From an uncultured Flavobacterium sp. (GTDB taxonomy: Bacteria > Bacteroidota > Bacteroidia > Flavobacteriales > Flavobacteriaceae), in contig NZ_OY730238.1 in the NCBI RefSeq assembly GCF_963422545.1, forward strand, positions 310,001 to 374,000: a DNA stretch of 64,000 nucleotides. The letters are read 5' to 3'. A program made the position numbers and the translations under genes. Below the pieces are notes generated by a model that saw nothing but the letters and a program-made list of their open reading frames with translations, was not told where the DNA came from and did not search any database. The stretch's first letter is position 1; each line of letters opens with the position of its first letter. Shown here piece after piece: positions 56,146 to 63,931 of the stretch.

Positions 56146-56180
56146 AGGAAAAAGTCTCATCACCGAGGCTTTTTTTTTGG
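56146..56180 (+). terminator. Terminator of the DUF2795 gene
   Basis: AAAAGTCTC and GAGGCTTTT arms with a short loop, followed by a run of T. Confidence 0.75.
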
Positions 56181-56220
56181 TTCAAATACACATTTACATA
56201 AAATAGAAATACAATAAATC

Positions 56221-59200
56221 ATGAGTTTTATAAACAGCATTATTAAAGTCTTTGTAGGTGATAAATCACAGAAAGATGTCAAAGCTTTACAGCCCTATTT
56301 AAACAAAATTAAAACATTCGAAACCAGCTTAATGGCTTTGTCTCATGACGACCTAAGAGCTAGAACCGCATATTTTAAAGAAAAAATAAAAGAAGCAAGA
56401 GCTGACAAAGATGCTAAAATTGCTTCGCTTAAAGCCGAAGTAGAAAACATCGAAGACATTGATAAAAGAGAAGATCTTTATGATGCTATCGATACTCTTG
56501 AAAAAGAAGCTTACGAAATTTCAGAAAAAACTTTATTGGAAATCCTTCCTGAAGCATTTTCTGTAGTTAAAGAAACGGCACGTCGTTTTAAAGACAATTC
56601 TTTTATCGAAGTAACTGCCACTCCAAAAGACCGCGAATTCTCGGCTTCAAAAACTTATGTTACTATTGAAGGTTACAAAGCTACTTGGGCTAACAAATGG
56701 AATGCTGCCGGTAAAGAAATTACCTGGGACATGATTCACTATGATGTTCAGTTAATTGGAGGTATGGTTTTGCACGAAGGTAAAGTTGCCGAAATGCAAA
56801 CGGGTGAAGGTAAAACTTTGGTAGCTACACTTCCGCTTTACTTAAACGCTTTGACAGGAAACGGAGTTCACTTAGTAACTGTGAATGACTACTTAGCAAA
56901 ACGTGATAGTACATGGAAAGCTCCTTTATTCGAATTTCACGGCTTAACTGTTGATTGTATTGATAATCACCAGCCAAGTACAGAACAAAGAAAAAAAGCA
57001 TACGACGCAGATATCACTTACGGAACCAACAACGAATTTGGTTTTGACTACTTAAGAGATAACATGGCACACTCGCCAAGCGACTTAGTTCAAAGAAAAC
57101 ACAATTATGCAATTGTCGATGAGGTCGATTCTGTATTAATTGATGATGCAAGAACACCACTTATTATTTCAGGACCAGTTCCGCAAGGAGATCGTCATGA
57201 ATTTAATGAGTTGAAACCAAAAATCGAAAACTTAGTATCTCAACAACGTCAGTTAGCAAATGGTTTCTTAGCAGAAGCTAAAAAATTAATCAAAGAAGGA
57301 AACACTAAAGAAGGTGGATTCTTATTGTTAAGAGCTTACAGAAGTTTACCTAAAAACAAAGCATTAATTAAATTTTTGAGTGAAGAAGGAATCAAACAAT
57401 TACTTCAAAAAACCGAAAATCAATATATGCAGGATAACAATCGCGAAATGCATAAAGTTGATGAAGCTTTGTATTTTGTAATTGAAGAAAAAAACAATCA
57501 GGTTGAATTAACTGATAACGGTATTCAATACCTTTCTGGAGATACAGATGCTGACTTTTTCGTACTTCCGGATATTGGAACTGAAATCGCTTCTATCGAA
57601 AAACAAAAACTAGATAAAGATGCTGAAGCGGAAGCTAAAGAAAGATTATTCCAGGATTTTGGAGTAAAAAGCGAACGTATTCACACTCTTACTCAACTTT
57701 TAAAAGCGTATGCTCTTTTTGAAAAAGATGTAGAATACGTAATCATGGACAACAAAATTATGATTGTCGATGAGCAAACAGGTCGTATCATGGATGGTCG
57801 TCGTTATTCTGACGGTTTACACCAGGCGATCGAAGCTAAAGAAAATGTAAAAATCGAAGCTGCAACACAAACTTTTGCAACTGTTACATTACAGAATTAT
57901 TTCAGAATGTACAGTAAATTAGGTGGTATGACAGGTACAGCAGTTACAGAAGCTGGAGAGTTATGGCAGATTTATAAATTAGACGTTGTTGAAATTCCAA
58001 CCAATCGTCCGATTTCAAGACATGATAAAGAAGATTATATCTATAAAACTACACGTGAGAAATTCAATGCAGTAATCGAAGATGTAACACAATTATCAAA
58101 TGCAGGAAGACCAGTTTTAATTGGAACAACCTCTGTAGAGATCTCAGAATTATTAAGCCGAATGTTGAAAATGAGAGGCGTTACCCATAACGTTTTGAAT
58201 GCAAAAATGCACAAACAAGAAGCACAAATTGTAGAAGAAGCAGGTAAAGCCGGAGTTGTAACTATTGCAACAAACATGGCTGGTCGTGGTACCGATATTA
58301 AATTATCTCCAGAAGTAAAAGCTGCCGGAGGTTTAGCAATCGTTGGTACAGAACGTCATGACTCTCGTCGTGTAGACAGACAGTTACGTGGTCGTGCGGG
58401 ACGTCAGGGAGATCCGGGAAGTTCTCAATTCTATGTTTCTCTTGAAGATAACTTAATGCGTTTATTTGGTTCTGAAAGAGTTGCTAAAGTAATGGACAGA
58501 ATGGGACTTCAGGAAGGTGAAGTTATTCAGCATTCTATGATGACTAAATCTATCGAACGTGCTCAGAAAAAAGTAGAAGAAAACAACTTTGGTGTTCGTA
58601 AACGTTTATTAGAATATGATGACGTTATGAACTCTCAACGTGAAGTAGTTTACAAACGTCGTCGTCACGCTTTATTTGGTGAGCGTTTGAAACTGGATAT
58701 CGCTAATATGATGTACGACACTTGCGAATTGATCGTAAGTCAAAACAAACCGGTTAATGATTTCAAAAATTTCGAATTTGATTTGATTCGTTATTTCTCA
58801 ATCACGTCTCCAATTTCAGAAGCTGATTTCTCGAAATTATCTGACATCGAAATCACTGGAAAAATATACAAAGAGACTCTGGCTTTCTATACTGAAAAAA
58901 CAGAAAGAAGTGCAAGAGAAGCTTTCCCAATCATTAAAGGAGTTTACGAAGAGCCAAACAATCATTTTGAGCGTATCGTAGTTCCATTTACTGACGGAAT
59001 CAAAACTTTGAATGTTGTTACTGATTTGAAAAAAGCATACGAAAGCGAAGGCGCTCAGTTAATTGCTGATTTCGAGAAAAATATCACACTTTCTATCGTT
59101 GATGAAGCCTGGAAAAAACACTTACGTAAAATGGACGAATTGAAACAATCTGTTCAATTAGCCGTTCACGAACAAAAAGATCCATTGCTTATTTACAAAT

Positions 59201-59562
59201 TAGAAGCTTTTAATTTGTTTAGAGGAATGTTGGACAACGTTAACAAAGAAGTTATTTCATTCTTATTCAAAGGTGATTTACCTGCTCAAAATGTTCCTGA
59301 AATTCACGAAGCAAAAGAAGTACGTCAAAAAGAAAACTTCAAATTGAGCAAAGATGAAATTGTAAACAGCGAAGACATTAATCGCGAAGCTGGAGAAACA
59401 CAACAACGTCAGGTTACTGAAACCATTGTGAGAGATATGCCAAAAATCAACCGTAATGATACTGTAACAGTTCAGGAAGTTACAACTGGTAAAACTGAAG
59501 AAATGAAATTTAAAAAAGCAGAATCTTTAATCGCTTCTGGTGCTTGGGTTCTTGTTAAATAA
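56221..59562 (+). CDS. secA: Preprotein translocase ATPase SecA
   Basis: Motor of Sec export, 1113 residues. Walker A MQTGEGKTLVA (192-202), then NDYLAKRDS, FGFDYLRDN, VDEVDSVLIDDARTPL, LGGMTGTA, GTDIKL and GRAGRQGD in order. An insertion of about 90 residues near 330-420 and a Gln/Glu-rich C terminus are typical of Bacteroidota. The C-terminal zinc motif (CxCxSGx8CH) is absent, and the chain ends ASGAWVLVK. Dispersed short-word repeats and a palindrome terminator follow. Confidence 0.97.
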   Translation: MSFINSIIKVFVGDKSQKDVKALQPYLNKIKTFETSLMALSHDDLRARTAYFKEKIKEARADKDAKIASLKAEVENIEDIDKREDLYDAIDTLEKEAYEISEKTLLEILPEAFSVVKETARRFKDNSFIEVTATPKDREFSASKTYVTIEGYKATWANKWNAAGKEITWDMIHYDVQLIGGMVLHEGKVAEMQTGEGKTLVATLPLYLNALTGNGVHLVTVNDYLAKRDSTWKAPLFEFHGLTVDCIDNHQPSTEQRKKAYDADITYGTNNEFGFDYLRDNMAHSPSDLVQRKHNYAIVDEVDSVLIDDARTPLIISGPVPQGDRHEFNELKPKIENLVSQQRQLANGFLAEAKKLIKEGNTKEGGFLLLRAYRSLPKNKALIKFLSEEGIKQLLQKTENQYMQDNNREMHKVDEALYFVIEEKNNQVELTDNGIQYLSGDTDADFFVLPDIGTEIASIEKQKLDKDAEAEAKERLFQDFGVKSERIHTLTQLLKAYALFEKDVEYVIMDNKIMIVDEQTGRIMDGRRYSDGLHQAIEAKENVKIEAATQTFATVTLQNYFRMYSKLGGMTGTAVTEAGELWQIYKLDVVEIPTNRPISRHDKEDYIYKTTREKFNAVIEDVTQLSNAGRPVLIGTTSVEISELLSRMLKMRGVTHNVLNAKMHKQEAQIVEEAGKAGVVTIATNMAGRGTDIKLSPEVKAAGGLAIVGTERHDSRRVDRQLRGRAGRQGDPGSSQFYVSLEDNLMRLFGSERVAKVMDRMGLQEGEVIQHSMMTKSIERAQKKVEENNFGVRKRLLEYDDVMNSQREVVYKRRRHALFGERLKLDIANMMYDTCELIVSQNKPVNDFKNFEFDLIRYFSITSPISEADFSKLSDIEITGKIYKETLAFYTEKTERSAREAFPIIKGVYEEPNNHFERIVVPFTDGIKTLNVVTDLKKAYESEGAQLIADFEKNITLSIVDEAWKKHLRKMDELKQSVQLAVHEQKDPLLIYKLEAFNLFRGMLDNVNKEVISFLFKGDLPAQNVPEIHEAKEVRQKENFKLSKDEIVNSEDINREAGETQQRQVTETIVRDMPKINRNDTVTVQEVTTGKTEEMKFKKAESLIASGAWVLVK

Positions 59563-59568
59563 ATTACA

Positions 59569-59592
59569 GTTTACAGTCGCAGTTTACAGACT
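59569..59592. repeat. Short-word repeat (CAGTTTACAGTCGCAG)
   Basis: Tandem ACAGTTTACAGTC words of the family seen at 49.2 and 55.7 kb. Confidence 0.5.
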
Positions 59593-59613
59593 GATATTCT
59601 AAATTATATACAT

Positions 59614-59647
59614 CAAACCCGACAGGTTTTTAAAACCTGTCGGGTTT
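59614..59647 (+). terminator. Terminator of secA (CCCGACAGGTTTT palindrome)
   Basis: CAAACCCGACAGGTTT and its complement almost touching. I recall this palindrome as a recurring one in Flavobacterium genomes. It is followed by TTTG and an AT-rich stretch. Confidence 0.75.
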
Positions 59648-59660
59648 GTCTATTTAAAAA

Positions 59661-59700
59661 AGTTTTCAGTCACAGTTTTCAGTTTCGGTACTGAGACTCA
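59661..59700. repeat. Short-word repeat (CAGTTTTCAGT family)
   Basis: Tandem GTTTTCAGTCACAG words ahead of the promoter of the small Cys protein. Confidence 0.5.
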
Positions 59701-59757
59701 AAAAAAGCTTTTTTATGTTAAATGATAAAAATCACAATAATTAAAAAGAATAAAATG

Positions 59758-59765
59758 TATTTTTG
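59758..59765 (+). promoter_or_regulatory. -7 box (TATTTTTG) for the metal-handling cluster
   Basis: Exact TAnnTTTG match 24 bases before the TTG start at 59790. It overlaps the alternative upstream start at 59763, which supports the inner TTG. Confidence 0.65.
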
Positions 59766-59789
59766 CAATCGAAACAACGAAATAAACCC

Positions 59790-60167
59790 TTGAAGAAGTT
59801 TTTTATCATATTTCTTTCCTGTATGCTTCTGGTGCCATCATTTGGCAGTTTCTTTGTTTATACCTCATTCAAATTAAATCAGGATGAGATTTCAAAAACC
59901 ATTTGTGTACAACGAAAAATGGTTTTTAATACCTGTAACGGACGTTGCGAACTTCAAAAAAGCTTAAAAAAATACGCTGATAACGAAAAGAAAATGCAAA
60001 ACAACCTGAAAGAAAAAGCAGAAGTTGTTTACATTCAAAGTACAGCTACAAATAATTTCAAATTAGTAACACCAATAGAATCAAAAGAAAAAGTTTTTGC
60101 TTCATTAGATGAGAAACCAATTTCAGTTTCAACTGCTACTTTTCGCCCTCCATCCTATTTTATATAA
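59790..60167 (+). CDS. Small Cys protein, copy 1 (125 residues)
   Basis: I do not recognise a named family. From a TTG start the product is 125 residues: an N-terminal membrane or signal helix (4-24), then a conserved C-x9-C-x3-C (Cys39, 49, 53) in KTICVQRKMVFNTCNGRCELQKS, then a charged helical stretch (KKYADNEKKMQ) and a strand-like end PPSYFI. It sits before the MbnP-like gene. A near copy is at 63482-63859: I count 23 differences in 125 residues, and Cys39/49/53 are kept in both while Cys11 is not. A metal-binding or membrane-anchored accessory role is suggested. Confidence 0.75.
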   Translation: MKKFFIIFLSCMLLVPSFGSFFVYTSFKLNQDEISKTICVQRKMVFNTCNGRCELQKSLKKYADNEKKMQNNLKEKAEVVYIQSTATNNFKLVTPIESKEKVFASLDEKPISVSTATFRPPSYFI

Positions 60168-60277
60168 TTTTTAAATCACATTTCAATTTTCTATTGAGAT
60201 GATTTTTTCGTTGTTCTCAAAACAATGAAAACGTGTTTACACACATTCTAAATTTAAAATTATATAAAATTCATAAA

Positions 60278-61081
60278 ATGAAAAATACTTTATACAAAGC
60301 ATTCGCTATTGTAGCAATGGCTATATCTCTGGTTTCATGTTCAAGTGATGATAACAGCAATACGGTTTCAGGAAACGGAAAAATTATCTTAGAATTTGAT
60401 AACGCTTACGGCGCAAACGATCTTATTTTAAACACTCAGGGAAATACAACTTCTAACAATGAAGTATTAAAAATCAGTACTATTAAGTACATTATTAGCA
60501 ATGTCGTTTTGACAAAAGCCGACGGAACTACTTTTACATATCCTAAAAGCAAAAGTTATTTTATTGCTGATGAATCAACTGCAGCTGGGCGCGAATTCGA
60601 ACTTACAGATGTTCCTGCGGGAGATTACATAAAAGTAAAATTCGGAATTGGAGTTGATGAGGAGCAGTGGAAATTAGGAGCAGCAGGTCAGGGTGATTTT
60701 CTTGCGCAGGCTGATAAAGCAGGAATGTTGTGGTCTTGGGCAGCAGGTTATAAATTCCTTGCTTTCGAAGGTACTTTTACATCTCCAACCGTCACTACTC
60801 CAACTTCTTTTATGATTCACACCGGCAAAACAGGAACAGATTACAACTATACCGAAGTAACTGTTGATATGCCAACAAAAGCTTTGGTTCGTACTACAAT
60901 TACTCCCGAAGTTCACTTAATTACAGACTTGTCTAAAATTATTGACGGAAAAAACAAAATCAAACTTTCTGACAACAATGCCGGCGGAATGGGTGCAATG
61001 ATTATGGGCGGAGCTAATTTGCCATTAATTACCCAAAACATTAGCGCAATGTTTAGAGTTGACCACGTACATAACGACTAA
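60278..61081 (+). CDS. MbnP-like lipoprotein
   Basis: Putative periplasmic or surface metal-binding protein of 267 residues. Lipobox LVSC (Cys21), start at 60278 since MKNTLYKAF gives a proper signal. The MbnP-like domain includes KIILEFDNAY (35-44), SNVVLTKADG, VDEEQWKLGAAGQ (Trp131) and MLWSWAAGYKFLAFEG (150-165; Trp152, Trp154). In the MbnP/CorA/MopE family a Trp is oxidised to kynurenine by a di-heme partner and helps bind copper. That family is paired with the gene downstream. Only the lipobox Cys is present, so the four-Cys version is not seen here. Confidence 0.85.
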   Translation: MKNTLYKAFAIVAMAISLVSCSSDDNSNTVSGNGKIILEFDNAYGANDLILNTQGNTTSNNEVLKISTIKYIISNVVLTKADGTTFTYPKSKSYFIADESTAAGREFELTDVPAGDYIKVKFGIGVDEEQWKLGAAGQGDFLAQADKAGMLWSWAAGYKFLAFEGTFTSPTVTTPTSFMIHTGKTGTDYNYTEVTVDMPTKALVRTTITPEVHLITDLSKIIDGKNKIKLSDNNAGGMGAMIMGGANLPLITQNISAMFRVDHVHND

Positions 61082-61091
61082 TTTTATTTTC

Positions 61092-61217
61092 AGGAGCACA
61101 AAAGTTAAGGTTTCACAGAAATAACGTCCCGCTTTACGTTTCAATCTTTTTATCCGCGGCGGCGGATAAAAAGGATTTCCACTGCAATCGGGGCTATACT
61201 ACAACTTTTGTACTTCT
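61092..61217 (+). repeat. Structured intergenic element, copy C
   Basis: Left arm with TCCCGCTTTACG, CAATCTTTTT; centre a 12-bp perfect stem (CTTTTTATCCGC and its complement, loop GGCG); right arm AAAAAGGAT, AATCGGGGCTAT. An outer stem AGCACAAAAGTT...AACTTTTGTACT also pairs. It lies between the MbnP-like and MbnH-like genes, in the same orientation as transcription. Confidence 0.8.
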
Positions 61218-61232
61218 AATAAACAAAAAATC

Positions 61233-62273
61233 ATGCTGAAAATAAAACATTTTCTATTGTTAATCCTTCCGTTGTTATGGAGTTGTTCTGATCAGGATGA
61301 CAAGTATGTAAACATTCCTTTAGAATTTAAAGTTCCATCTAATTTTCCTGATTTAGCATACAATATTGCACTGAATCCGCCAACAGAAAAAGGATTTGAA
61401 TTGGGTAAAAAACTGTTCTATGACGGACGTTTAGCTTCTGATGGAGTTGTTTCCTGCGGGTTTTGTCACATACAAGCCAATGCTTTTACACATCACGGAC
61501 ATACTGTAAGTCATGGCGTAGATAATGCTCAAGGAACACGAAACACGCCATCGATTCAGAATTTGGCGTATCAAACCACATTTATGTACGATGGAGCGGC
61601 AGATCATTTAGACTTACAACCCATAATTCCGTTGACGAGTATTATTGAAATGAATGGTGATTTGAATGCCATATTAAAAATGATGAAAGCCGATAAAGAT
61701 TATCAAAAACTATTCGGACAAGCTTTTGATGATGGCGCAATTACAACCGAAAACATGCTTAAAGCACTTTCGCAATTTATGGTAATGATCGTTTCGTCTA
61801 ATTCAAAATTTGACAAATACAGACGAAATGAATCTGGCGGAACTTTGACCTCAGATGAATTAGCAGGATACAATTTGTTTAAATCAAAATGCGCGTCTTG
61901 TCACGCAACAGACTTACAAACCGATAATTCATTTCGTAATAATGGTCTTGCTGTAAACCCAATGGTAAATGATGTTGGCCGTTACAAAGTAACTGAATTA
62001 GCAAGTGATTATTACAAATTCAAAGTGCCAAGTTTACGAAACGTAGAAGTTTCAGGACCTTATATGCATGACGGAAGATTTGGAACTCTTGAAGGCGTTT
62101 TAGATCATTATGCAAGCGGAATAGAATCTTCGGCAACTTTAGATCCAATATTAAAACAGAATGGGAAATTAGGAATTGCGCTTTCTGAAACAGATAAAAA
62201 ACAAATAATAGCTTTCCTGAAAACGTTGACTGACAATCAATATTTGACAGATAAACGTTTTTCAGAATTTTAA
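61233..62273 (+). CDS. MbnH-like di-heme cytochrome c peroxidase-family lipoprotein
   Basis: Exported di-heme protein of 346 residues with lipobox LWSC (Cys18). Two heme motifs CGFCH (75-79) and CASCH (220-224), as in MauG/CcpA/MbnH. The C-terminal SLRNVEVSGPYMHDGRFGTL holds the Met/Tyr region near the active heme. Next to an MbnP-like protein it is best read as the MbnH-type enzyme that oxidises Trp in the partner; cytochrome c peroxidase is the alternative. The structured element separates the pair. Confidence 0.88.
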   Translation: MLKIKHFLLLILPLLWSCSDQDDKYVNIPLEFKVPSNFPDLAYNIALNPPTEKGFELGKKLFYDGRLASDGVVSCGFCHIQANAFTHHGHTVSHGVDNAQGTRNTPSIQNLAYQTTFMYDGAADHLDLQPIIPLTSIIEMNGDLNAILKMMKADKDYQKLFGQAFDDGAITTENMLKALSQFMVMIVSSNSKFDKYRRNESGGTLTSDELAGYNLFKSKCASCHATDLQTDNSFRNNGLAVNPMVNDVGRYKVTELASDYYKFKVPSLRNVEVSGPYMHDGRFGTLEGVLDHYASGIESSATLDPILKQNGKLGIALSETDKKQIIAFLKTLTDNQYLTDKRFSEF

Positions 62274-62281
62274 AAGAAATT

Positions 62282-62321
62282 AGCCCACAGATTGTACGGA
62301 TTGCACGGATCAACACAGATT
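62282..62321. repeat. Short-word repeat (CACAGATTGTACGGATTGCAC family)
   Basis: CCCACAGATTGTACGG, ATTGCACGGATC, AACACAGATT. I recall this as a dispersed word set in Flavobacterium. It is just after the cytochrome gene. Confidence 0.5.
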
Positions 62322-62382
62322 AAAAAGCAATTTATCCTGATAGCGATCAGAAGTGGCAAAAAATAAAGTTATAATGAAAACT

Positions 62383-62471
62383 GGAGCCCTAGCCCCGATA
62401 GAGGCGGTATCCTTTTTTGGGGTGATTTTTCTTCACCCCAAAAAAGATATAGCCGAAAGCGGGATCAGCTC
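62383..62471 (-). repeat. Structured intergenic element, copy D
   Basis: On the minus strand: GAGCTGATCCCGCTTTCGG, TATATCTTTTTT, a stem TTTTTTGGGGTG with its complement (loop of about 9), AAAAAAGGATACCGCC, CTATCGGGGCTAGGGCTCC. The arms match A and C, and the stem is different. It lies between the cytochrome and the barrel genes, opposite to the direction of transcription. Confidence 0.8.
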
Positions 62472-62486
62472 TTAAAAATAATTAAA

Positions 62487-63446
62487 ATGAAAAAATTAAC
62501 AATAATGTTTACGCTTTTGGTTGGTTTCTCAGCCTTTAGTTTTACAGTAAAAGATAGTATTTCGGCGTTCACTTTTCAGCGTTTGGCAATGATGGAAGAT
62601 TTTGATTGTGATGCTTGTGGCTGTTCTGCAAGTGGTGGAAGTATGGGTTTTAGTTCGATGTTGAACAATAATTTTGTAGGTTTAAGATACTTCAAACAAA
62701 GTTATACAAGTCGCGACGGAATCTTTGCCAATTCGCCTTGGATCGATGAAAACTTTAATACTATTCAGGCTTGGGCAAGAATTCCCGTTACGGAGAAAAT
62801 TCAGATTTCGGCTTTAGTACCTTATCATTTTCATGAGAGAGAATTAACTGCGGGAACTGAAAGCATTTCAGGATTAGGAGATATTACCGTGATGGCTTTG
62901 TATACGGTTTTTGAAACAAAAAAAGACAGCACGTTTTTTACCCATAAAATAAACCTTGGCGGAGGTGTTAAAATTCCGACTGGAAAATTTACAGAAGCCA
63001 ATAATTTAGGAAGTGTAAATCAAAGTTTTCAATTAGGAACCGGAAGTTGGGATTTTCCTTTGGTTTCGGAATATGTGATTAAGCACAAAAACCTGGGTTT
63101 AAACACTACGCTTAATTATATTTTCAAAACCGAGAACAGCAAAAATTACCAATACGGCGATCAGTTTAATTATGCGGGAACCTTCTTTTATTTATTTGAT
63201 TTAAAATCGGTTCAAATTGTTCCACAAGCTGGTTTGGCAGGCGAAGTATATCAAACCAACAAACAACATAGTTTGGATTTGCCTAATACGGCAGGCGATA
63301 TTTTATTTGGAAAATTTGGCATTGAAGCCGGAAAAGATAAATTTTCGGTTGGTATAAATGCAATGCTGCCTATCAGCCAAAATTTATCAAATGGCAATAT
63401 GGAAGCTAATTACAGATGGAGTATAAACTTGAATTATACACTCTAA
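62487..63446 (+). CDS. Outer-membrane barrel with N-terminal Cys motif
   Basis: Exported protein of 319 residues, signal peptide about 1-20. The mature N terminus carries a Cys motif DFDCDACGCSASGG (Cys41, 44, 46) and then an amphipathic beta pattern to the end (SGLGDITVMALYTVF, KINLGGGVKIPTGK, YRWSINLNYTL), like the transporter family PF13557. A metal role is suggested by the Cys motif and the neighbours. It ends 35 bases before the second small Cys protein. Confidence 0.75.
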   Translation: MKKLTIMFTLLVGFSAFSFTVKDSISAFTFQRLAMMEDFDCDACGCSASGGSMGFSSMLNNNFVGLRYFKQSYTSRDGIFANSPWIDENFNTIQAWARIPVTEKIQISALVPYHFHERELTAGTESISGLGDITVMALYTVFETKKDSTFFTHKINLGGGVKIPTGKFTEANNLGSVNQSFQLGTGSWDFPLVSEYVIKHKNLGLNTTLNYIFKTENSKNYQYGDQFNYAGTFFYLFDLKSVQIVPQAGLAGEVYQTNKQHSLDLPNTAGDILFGKFGIEAGKDKFSVGINAMLPISQNLSNGNMEANYRWSINLNYTL

Positions 63447-63481
63447 TCATTAAATACAACTTTAAAACAACGAAACAGACT

Positions 63482-63859
63482 TTGAAAAAAATCATAATCA
63501 TATTTCTTTCCTTTATGCTTTTGGTGCCATCATTTGGCAGTTTCTTTGTTTATACCAAATTCAAATTAAATCAGGACGAAATTTCAAAAACCATTTGTGT
63601 ACAACGCAAAATGATTTTTAATTCGTGTAACGGACGATGCGAACTTCAGAAAAGTTTAAAAAAATACGCTGACAACGAAAAAAAGATGCAAGACAATCTA
63701 AAAGAAAAAGCAGAAGTTGTTTACATTCAAAACAGCACTGCCAATAATTTTAAATTGATTGTGCCAATAGAATCAAGAACAGTCCTTTTTGCTTATTTTG
63801 ATAAAAAACCAATTTCAGTTTCGAACGCTACTTTTCATCCGCCATCCTATTTTATATAA
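63482..63859 (+). CDS. Small Cys protein, copy 2 (125 residues)
   Basis: Near copy of 59790-60167, about 82 percent identical by my count, with the same TTG start and the same C-x9-C-x3-C (Cys39, 49, 53). The nucleotide match is high over the first 280 bases. Just before both starts there is AACAACGAAA, suggesting the flank was duplicated too. It sits after the barrel gene and 72 bases before the next exported protein. A hairpin (CTTTTTCT/AGAAAAAG) follows its stop. Confidence 0.78.
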   Translation: MKKIIIIFLSFMLLVPSFGSFFVYTKFKLNQDEISKTICVQRKMIFNSCNGRCELQKSLKKYADNEKKMQDNLKEKAEVVYIQNSTANNFKLIVPIESRTVLFAYFDKKPISVSNATFHPPSYFI

Positions 63860-63931
63860 ATTCAGTCATACTTTTTCTTGCTTAAAAACCAGAAAAAGAC
63901 ATGTTACTTTTTAAAATTTATATAATTTATA

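Noticed and set aside
59790..63859. The duplicated 125-residue genes as an insertion sequence
   Set aside because: They encode a membrane/Cys protein, not a transposase, and there are no terminal repeats that I can see bounding the block.
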